From the NCBI GenBank assembly GCA_903822435.1, contig CAIJPE010000361.1, forward strand, positions 1-49,961: a DNA stretch of 49,961 nt, written 5' to 3'. The notes below the pieces were generated by a model. That model saw only the letters and a list, made by a program, of their open reading frames with translations, did no database searches and was not told where the DNA came from. A program made the translations under genes and the position numbers. Origin of the DNA: an uncultured beta proteobacterium. Its GTDB lineage: Bacteria > Pseudomonadota > Gammaproteobacteria > Burkholderiales > Burkholderiaceae_C. This document shows positions 45,504 to 49,961 of the stretch, piece by piece (positions within the stretch are counted from its first letter, which is position 1; each line of letters opens with the position of its first letter).

Positions 45504-46631
45504 TCAGAAGCGCCGATTGGCAGTGCCTTCGGCTTCGCGGACAAGGCGTACGTCGCCGGGCCGGATCTCCGCGATGCGTTCGCCCGAGGGCAGCACGGCG
45601 CCCTGGAAGTACCGGGTGCCGTCGGCCGTCACCACATAGGCGGACTCACCGGGAACGATGGATGCGATGCGCTTGCCCGGGTCCGGCGTCTCGGCCACCG
45701 GTGAAGGCGCCGCAGGAACCGCAGGCGGGGTGTTGTGCAATTCGATCGACAGTAGTCCGGGAACATCCTGGCGGGCGCGGGCCACGATGCCCTCCAGGCG
45801 TTCGTCGTCGGCCCGCTGCGTGTGCACGGCCACCCGGCCAGGGCCCATCGGCACCGCCTGGGCGGCCACATGGTGGGCGCGGAAGATTTCCTGGACCGCC
45901 GCCACCAGCACGCCGTTCACCCACACATCGAGCTGCCCTGGCAGCGCCTGCCTGCCCAGCAGCCTGGCCGCCACGGCGCGTTGCGCCGAGGTGTCCAGGT
46001 AGCCGGTGACCCGCAAGGCCGGGCCCTGGGCCGGCTGCACGCGCAGCTCCTCCAGACCGGCTTCGTGCAGGGCGGCTTCCAGCTGGCGGGCAGCCTGACG
46101 GGGATCCAGGCCCTCGGCCGGCGGCGACGAACCCAGCGCCAGACCGCCCAGCGACAGTGCGCACAGCACGCTACCGGCGGGTACCAGCCCGCGCTGCAGC
46201 CACCGTGCACGCGCCGCAGGCGGCCGGCCCTCATCCGGCCTGCGAGCGTCGGGGCCCTGGGACGCGACCGCACCCGCCACCGCCACAACGGCCCTGCCCA
46301 GCTGCAAGGGCGTGTGCAGCACCACCACCTGCTCGGCGCCGGCCGGGAGGTGGCGGTCGCCGATGCCGACCTCACCGGCCAGCACCTGCACCCACAGGCC
46401 TTCACCCCGTAGCTCGAGGCTCAATCGGCAGGGGCCGATGTCGAGTGCCGGCAGCACGATGTCGTGACCGGGACCGGCCCCAACGCGGGTGGGCCGGTGG
46501 CGCTGCAACGCACATTGCGCGCCCTTCAGCCGGCCTTCCAGCACCCGAAGCTCGGGGGCCTTTGCTGCATCGTCAAATGGTGTCGAAGGGGCCATGAAGG
46601 TGTCGCATGCGCTTGAATCTGCCGTTGACAT
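45504..46631 (-). CDS. sctD: type III secretion outer MS-ring protein SctD
   Basis: A 375-residue inner-membrane ring component. Residues about 28-120 form an FHA-like cytoplasmic domain (ELRVLEGRLKGAQCALQRHRPTRVGAGPGHDIVLP); one transmembrane segment lies at about 147-167; the periplasmic part holds BON-like ring-building repeats (PRQAARQLEAALHEAGLEELRVQPAQGPALRVTGYLDT) and ends with TADGTRYFQGAVLPSGERIAEIRPGDVRLVREAEG. Two ATGs are candidates (46631 and 46595); the first has a weak GGGG site upstream. It is the first gene of the operon and is divergent from the glycosyltransferase gene. Confidence 0.85.
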   Translation of the reverse strand: MSTADSSACDTFMAPSTPFDDAAKAPELRVLEGRLKGAQCALQRHRPTRVGAGPGHDIVLPALDIGPCRLSLELRGEGLWVQVLAGEVGIGDRHLPAGAEQVVVLHTPLQLGRAVVAVAGAVASQGPDARRPDEGRPPAARARWLQRGLVPAGSVLCALSLGGLALGSSPPAEGLDPRQAARQLEAALHEAGLEELRVQPAQGPALRVTGYLDTSAQRAVAARLLGRQALPGQLDVWVNGVLVAAVQEIFRAHHVAAQAVPMGPGRVAVHTQRADDERLEGIVARARQDVPGLLSIELHNTPPAVPAAPSPVAETPDPGKRIASIVPGESAYVVTADGTRYFQGAVLPSGERIAEIRPGDVRLVREAEGTANRRF

Positions 46632-46656
46632 TGAGTGGCGACCCCGTTGCAAACGG
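46622..46656. promoter_or_regulatory. repeat pair and 13-base inverted repeat between sctD and the glycosyltransferase gene
   Basis: The only space between the divergent genes (46632-46670) contains CCGTTGCAAACGG at 46644-46656, a perfect 5-base inverted repeat with a 3-base spacer. CCGTTGACA at 46622-46630 repeats the start of this site in the same orientation 22 bases away, about two helical turns, with the second copy reading CCGTTGCAA. TTGACA at 46625-46630 could be a -35 box but no -10 box stands 17 bases from it. If sctD starts at 46595 the whole array is non-coding. This is a candidate operator for the T3SS operon. Confidence 0.35.
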
Positions 46657-46670
46657 TTCAAAATCAGGCG

Positions 46671-47873
46671 ATGGCCAACGTGTTGATTGCCTGGGAGCTG
46701 GGCGGTGGCTTGCACCACCTCATGCGGGCTCGAGCCCTGGCAGGGGCCTTCACGGCCCGGGGCCACAAGGTCTACGTAGCCCTGCGCGACCTGGCACTGC
46801 ACCAGCTCACGTCATGGCCCGAGGGCACGCGCGTGCTGCAGGCACCCCACGCCGCCACCGTGCGGCTCGTGGACCGGCCTTCCACCTACGCCGACATCCT
46901 GTACATGAACGGCTGGCACGATGCCGGCGCCCTTTCCGGTCTGGTGGCTGGATGGAGTGCGTTGTTCGAATTGATCGAACCCGCCGTGGTGGTGGTCGAT
47001 CACGCCCCCACGGCGGCCCTGGTGGCGCGGCTGGGCGAGGTCCCGTTGGTGCGCATGGGCATGGGCTTCTTTGCACCGCCGGCCCTGCGGCCGCTGCCCT
47101 CTTTCCGGCTCGCGGACGGCGCAACGCCCGAGCGGCAACAAGCGGTCGAGGACGCCGTGCTGGCCGCCATCCATGCCGTGTCCATCGCTTGCGGCGTGCG
47201 GTACGCGAGCGTGGCCGATGCCCTCGAGCCAGGCCTCGACCTGCTCACCTGCTGGCCCGAACTCGACCACTACGCGGGCCTGCGCCCGGCCGGCAGCGGT
47301 CGTTTCGTGGGGCCGGAGCACATTCGCACCCCGGCCACGCCCGTGAAGTGGCCAGCCGGGGGCGCGACGCGGGTACTGGCCTACCTGAACGACGGTTGTC
47401 CTGCGTTCGAGTCGCTGTTGCAAGCGCTGGGGCAGGCCGACGCAAACACCGTGGCCTACGTGGGGGGCGGCAGGGCCCGTTCGGTGTCATCCATGGCCGG
47501 TGGCAAGCTGGTGCAGCGGCAGTCGCTGTTCGACCCGGGCCCGACACTGGCGCACTGCGACGTGCTGGTCTGCCATGCCGCCAACGGCCTCGCCGGCACT
47601 GCATTGGCCGCGGGCAAGCCGGTGCTGATGTGGCCCATGACGGCCGAGCAGCAGCTGTTCGCCCACCGCGTGGAGCAGGCCGGCGTGGGCCTGACGCTGC
47701 CGCACGCACCGACCGCAGCCTGCATCAACGGGCAACTTCGAACTGCCCTCGACCCCAAAGGTATGGCAGCCCGTACCCGGACCCTGGCCGCCAGCCACGC
47801 GCATGAGCCCGACGGCCTGGCGCAGAGCATGCAAGCCATTGCCGACTGGCTGCCGGACATCGGCGGCCGCTAG
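46671..47873 (+). CDS. GT1-type glycosyltransferase
   Basis: A 400-residue cytoplasmic glycosyltransferase with GT-B fold. The N-terminal domain begins MANVLIAWELGGGLHHLMRARALAGAFTARGHKVYVA, the usual GT1/MurG-like glycine-rich loop. The C-terminal domain has the donor-binding end HCDVLVCHAANGLAGTALAAGKPVLMWPMTAEQQLFAHRVEQAGVGL, which matches UDP-glycosyltransferase-type sequences of bacterial rhamnosyl/glucosyl transferases. The sugar and acceptor are unknown. The ATG at 46671 was preferred to one 12 codons upstream because similarity starts there. It is read divergently from sctD, so it is not part of that operon but may share its regulatory region. Confidence 0.82.
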   Translation: MANVLIAWELGGGLHHLMRARALAGAFTARGHKVYVALRDLALHQLTSWPEGTRVLQAPHAATVRLVDRPSTYADILYMNGWHDAGALSGLVAGWSALFELIEPAVVVVDHAPTAALVARLGEVPLVRMGMGFFAPPALRPLPSFRLADGATPERQQAVEDAVLAAIHAVSIACGVRYASVADALEPGLDLLTCWPELDHYAGLRPAGSGRFVGPEHIRTPATPVKWPAGGATRVLAYLNDGCPAFESLLQALGQADANTVAYVGGGRARSVSSMAGGKLVQRQSLFDPGPTLAHCDVLVCHAANGLAGTALAAGKPVLMWPMTAEQQLFAHRVEQAGVGLTLPHAPTAACINGQLRTALDPKGMAARTRTLAASHAHEPDGLAQSMQAIADWLPDIGGR

Positions 47874-47884
47874 GCGCCCTGCGT

Positions 47885-49507
47885 TCAGGGCCTGGGGGCC
47901 AGCACGAAGTCGCCGGCCTCGTGCCCGGCAAAGGCAATCGGTGCGTAGGCCGGGCGTTGCAACACGTGCAGCGCCTTGCCCGCGGAGATGAAGCGGGCAG
48001 AGACGGCACTGGACAACTCTTGTGCCGTGATTGGCGCCTGCACCTGGCCCAGCACGTCGAGCAGGCTTTGGGCGAAGAGCGAATGGACGCCGCCACCCCC
48101 ATCCAGCACAGGCTCAAGGCCACCGGACGTGAACGCCACCCGGGCTCGCCGCTGGCTGAGCAGGCCCAGGTGACTCTGGCGCTGCTCGGCCGACAACGCC
48201 GCATCGATGCGCGCCACGAGCGAACCGGCCAATGTGCCCGAATAGCAGGAATCGGCAACGACCAGCACGTGTCGCGCCTGCATGGCCGAGAGCTGGTCGG
48301 TCACGTCGATGACCGACACCCAGGCGCTCAAGTCGCGCGCGTCGGCATCCACCGGGATCCAGTAGCCACGCGCCGTGACGGGATCCATCTGGCCGTGGCC
48401 GGCGTAGTACACGATGACCTGGTCATCAGGTGCCGCCTGCTGCCGCAGCCGCGCCAGCGCCGCCAGGATGCCTTGCCGCGTGGCATCGCGCAGCAACGCG
48501 ACCTGGAAGCCGAAGCGTTCGCGCAGCGTGTCGGCCACGGCCTGGCCGTCGGCCGCGGGCGTGTCCAGCCCTGGCCAGCGTTCGTAGCGCTGGTTGGCGA
48601 TCACCAGCGCCCAGCGGCGCCCGGGCAAGGCGGCTGCGCCTGTGGCAGGGGTTCCCGCCTCCGTGGCGGCCTGCACGGTCGCGCGGCGCTGCAACAGGTA
48701 TTCGGCGCTGGCGGTCTCGCCCGCCTGGTCGTGCGCCGTGACCTGCAGCAATGTCGGCTGCATGCCCAGCACCACCGGCACCGTGAAGAGTCCATCGGCG
48801 TCGTGGGTGCGCGGTTGGCCATTGACCGTGATCGATGCGATACCGGCTGGCGAGTCGGCGCGGCCGGTCACCAGCACCTCATCGCTGGCGCTGTCCATCC
48901 ACACGATGCTCCGGGCCGCGGCAGGTGGCAGCTTCAAGGCCGCTGACGGGTCCACCAGCCACAGCGCGGGCCCTCGCGCGGGCCTCGGCGACCAGGCCTG
49001 CAACCCGGCCGCCTGCCAGATCCATTGCATCGCACGTTCGGCATCGCGCGGGACGCCGCTACCGCGCTCGAGCAGGCTGGCCAGGTCGACCATGGCCCGT
49101 GGCTGCCCCTGTGCAGCCGCCTGCGCATACCAATGGCGGGCCAGTTCGGGCTTGCCGGCGCGCTCGAAGAGTTCGCCGGCCACCACCTGGGCATCCGGCA
49201 GGCCCGCCGTCGCCATGGGCAGCCAGGACTTGAGATCCTGCATCGTGTCGGCGGAAGCATCTCTGGCCGCGGGAGCGGCCGGCAAGGGCTCGGTGTACTC
49301 GCCACCTCCTCGCTGGCACTCGGCAACCGTGGCACGGGCCTGGCGCCGTGGCGACACCGTGACCGTGGATGCCCCCAGCCGCCGAACCTGGCCTGGGAAC
49401 AGGCAATCGACCACCGAATCGTCCGCGGCAAGGGCCGCAGGGGATGCCGATTGCAGCAGCAGCCCCAAGCCCACGCAGGCAGCGATGCGGTACAGATCGG
49501 CAACCAT
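47885..49507 (-). CDS. exported caspase-family (C14) protein with Sel1-like repeats
   Basis: A 540-residue protein. It starts with a signal peptide (residues 1 to about 28, CVGLGLLLQSASPAALAADD). Residues about 104-170 hold Sel1-like repeats (DAQVVAGELFERAGKPELARHWYAQAAAQGQPRAMVDLASLLERGSGVPRDAERAM). A beta-rich region with a vWA/Ig-like character follows (190-270). The caspase domain spans about 297-535: WALVIANQRYERWPGL, catalytic H371 in YYAGHG and catalytic C421 in ADSCYSG. Bacterial caspase-like proteins cleave after Arg or Lys; target unknown. ATG at 49507 with GGAG about 9 bases upstream is the best start, though a TTG at 49525 would overlap the preceding stop as TTGA. It lies directly downstream of the autotransporter barrel gene. 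Confidence 0.85.
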   Translation of the reverse strand: MVADLYRIAACVGLGLLLQSASPAALAADDSVVDCLFPGQVRRLGASTVTVSPRRQARATVAECQRGGGEYTEPLPAAPAARDASADTMQDLKSWLPMATAGLPDAQVVAGELFERAGKPELARHWYAQAAAQGQPRAMVDLASLLERGSGVPRDAERAMQWIWQAAGLQAWSPRPARGPALWLVDPSAALKLPPAAARSIVWMDSASDEVLVTGRADSPAGIASITVNGQPRTHDADGLFTVPVVLGMQPTLLQVTAHDQAGETASAEYLLQRRATVQAATEAGTPATGAAALPGRRWALVIANQRYERWPGLDTPAADGQAVADTLRERFGFQVALLRDATRQGILAALARLRQQAAPDDQVIVYYAGHGQMDPVTARGYWIPVDADARDLSAWVSVIDVTDQLSAMQARHVLVVADSCYSGTLAGSLVARIDAALSAEQRQSHLGLLSQRRARVAFTSGGLEPVLDGGGGVHSLFAQSLLDVLGQVQAPITAQELSSAVSARFISAGKALHVLQRPAYAPIAFAGHEAGDFVLAPRP

Positions 49508-49521
49508 ATCGGCAGGCTCCG

Positions 49522-49961
49522 TCAAAGCTCGAACCGCAGGCCCGCACCCAGCCGCTGGATGCGATAGCCCTGCTGAGCAAAGCCCGTCTGGAAGTCGACG
49601 AAGGTGCTGAAGGACCGTTGCGTCAAGGCCGTGAAACCCACGGCCACGGACCCGGCATGGCTGCGCTCATCACCGGCGCCGGGAATGAGCAAGGCACTGT
49701 TGTCGGACAACAGCCGCCCGCCAACCTCACCACCGGGCCGGTCCCTTCGCTCTGACCACTCCATCCGCAGGTAGGGCAGCAGCAGGCCCCACGATTGAGG
49801 CACGCTCCACTGCAGGTTGGCACCTGCGCTCAATGTGCAGGCCCGCAGCGCCTGCGCACCGACGGCCAGCGCATCGCTTGCGCCGGTCTCCTGGAAGGCA
49901 TCCACGCGCACGCGCACCTGGTCCCAGCGCAGGTAGGGCGATACCGACCCCGCGCCCAGCA
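49522..49961 (-). CDS. autotransporter-type outer-membrane beta-barrel, C-terminal part (partial)
   Basis: The window edge cuts the 5' part; about 145 codons are visible. The sequence reads SPYLRWDQVRVRVDAFQETGASDALAVG near the edge and ends with alternating strands (SHAGSVAVGFTALTQRSFSTFVDFQTGFAQQGYRIQRLGAGLRFEL). This is the pattern of an autotransporter (type V) translocator domain, although the last residue is leucine rather than the canonical aromatic. The frame remains open to base 49961. It is directly upstream of the caspase gene, with 14 bases between stop and that ATG. Passenger domain unknown. Confidence 0.7.
   Translation of the reverse strand, partial: LGAGSVSPYLRWDQVRVRVDAFQETGASDALAVGAQALRACTLSAGANLQWSVPQSWGLLLPYLRMEWSERRDRPGGEVGGRLLSDNSALLIPGAGDERSHAGSVAVGFTALTQRSFSTFVDFQTGFAQQGYRIQRLGAGLRFEL

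Noticed and set aside
46632..46670. PIP box (TTCGC-N15-TTCGC) upstream of sctD
   Set aside because: No such pair is present in the divergent space, so HrpB/HrpX-type control is not supported.
1..49961. tRNA, rRNA, CRISPR, insertion sequence or prophage
   Set aside because: Read through the gaps on both strands; no repeat-spacer array, transposase, integrase or clover-leaf candidate was visible. I cannot run a covariance search.

Overview
The window is very GC-rich (about 70%), densely coded, and reads as a chromosomal segment of a betaproteobacterium, most likely of the order Burkholderiales (Rubrivivax/Leptothrix/Ideonella-like). This assignment is inferred from gene content and codon style (PhaR, HAE1-RND pump, dipeptide ABC operon, zwf, RimO). 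No rRNA, tRNA, CRISPR array, insertion sequence or phage gene was seen. No gene-free stretch exceeds about 210 bases; the largest are 16518-16726, 3997-4134, 18790-18922, 36019-36139 and 35128-35271.

Left part (1-34 kb) is housekeeping and metabolism. On the minus strand: metC-like cystathionine lyase, rimO, a START-like exported protein, phaR, then an RND efflux pair whose permease gene is translationally coupled to cysQ, and a DUF2252 gene. A lipoprotein gene diverges from DUF2252 with overlapping ATG codons. A GDT1/TMEM165-type cation transporter gene (apparently CTG start), a hypothetical gene, and a three-gene molybdenum hydroxylase operon (cytochrome c, 2Fe-2S subunit, Mo subunit) follow. 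Next come a small HMA-like gene coupled to a VIT1/CCC1 transporter, an NHL-repeat protein, a DauA-like FAD oxidoreductase diverging from a complete dppABCDF-type peptide ABC operon, zwf, a TPR/O-GlcNAc-transferase-like gene, a pyridine nucleotide-disulfide oxidoreductase and a YadG/YadH-type ABC exporter.

Right part (32.8-46.6 kb) is the notable accessory region: a non-flagellar type III secretion system on the minus strand in the order sctD-F-I-J-K-L-N-O-P-[histidine kinase-response regulator]-Q-R-S-T. It is followed by a candidate secreted protein gene and a HilA-like regulator gene (winged helix plus repeats). From sctF to sctQ neighbouring genes overlap, mostly by 4 bases (ATGA or GTGA), including across the embedded two-component pair. 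The secretin (sctC), export gate (sctV) and autoprotease (sctU) are not in the window. sctQ lacks a complete second SPOA domain and has a six-G run where it loses similarity.

The right edge (46.6-49.96 kb) holds a divergently read GT1-type glycosyltransferase, an exported caspase-family protein with Sel1-like repeats, and the C-terminal end of an autotransporter beta-barrel cut by the window edge.
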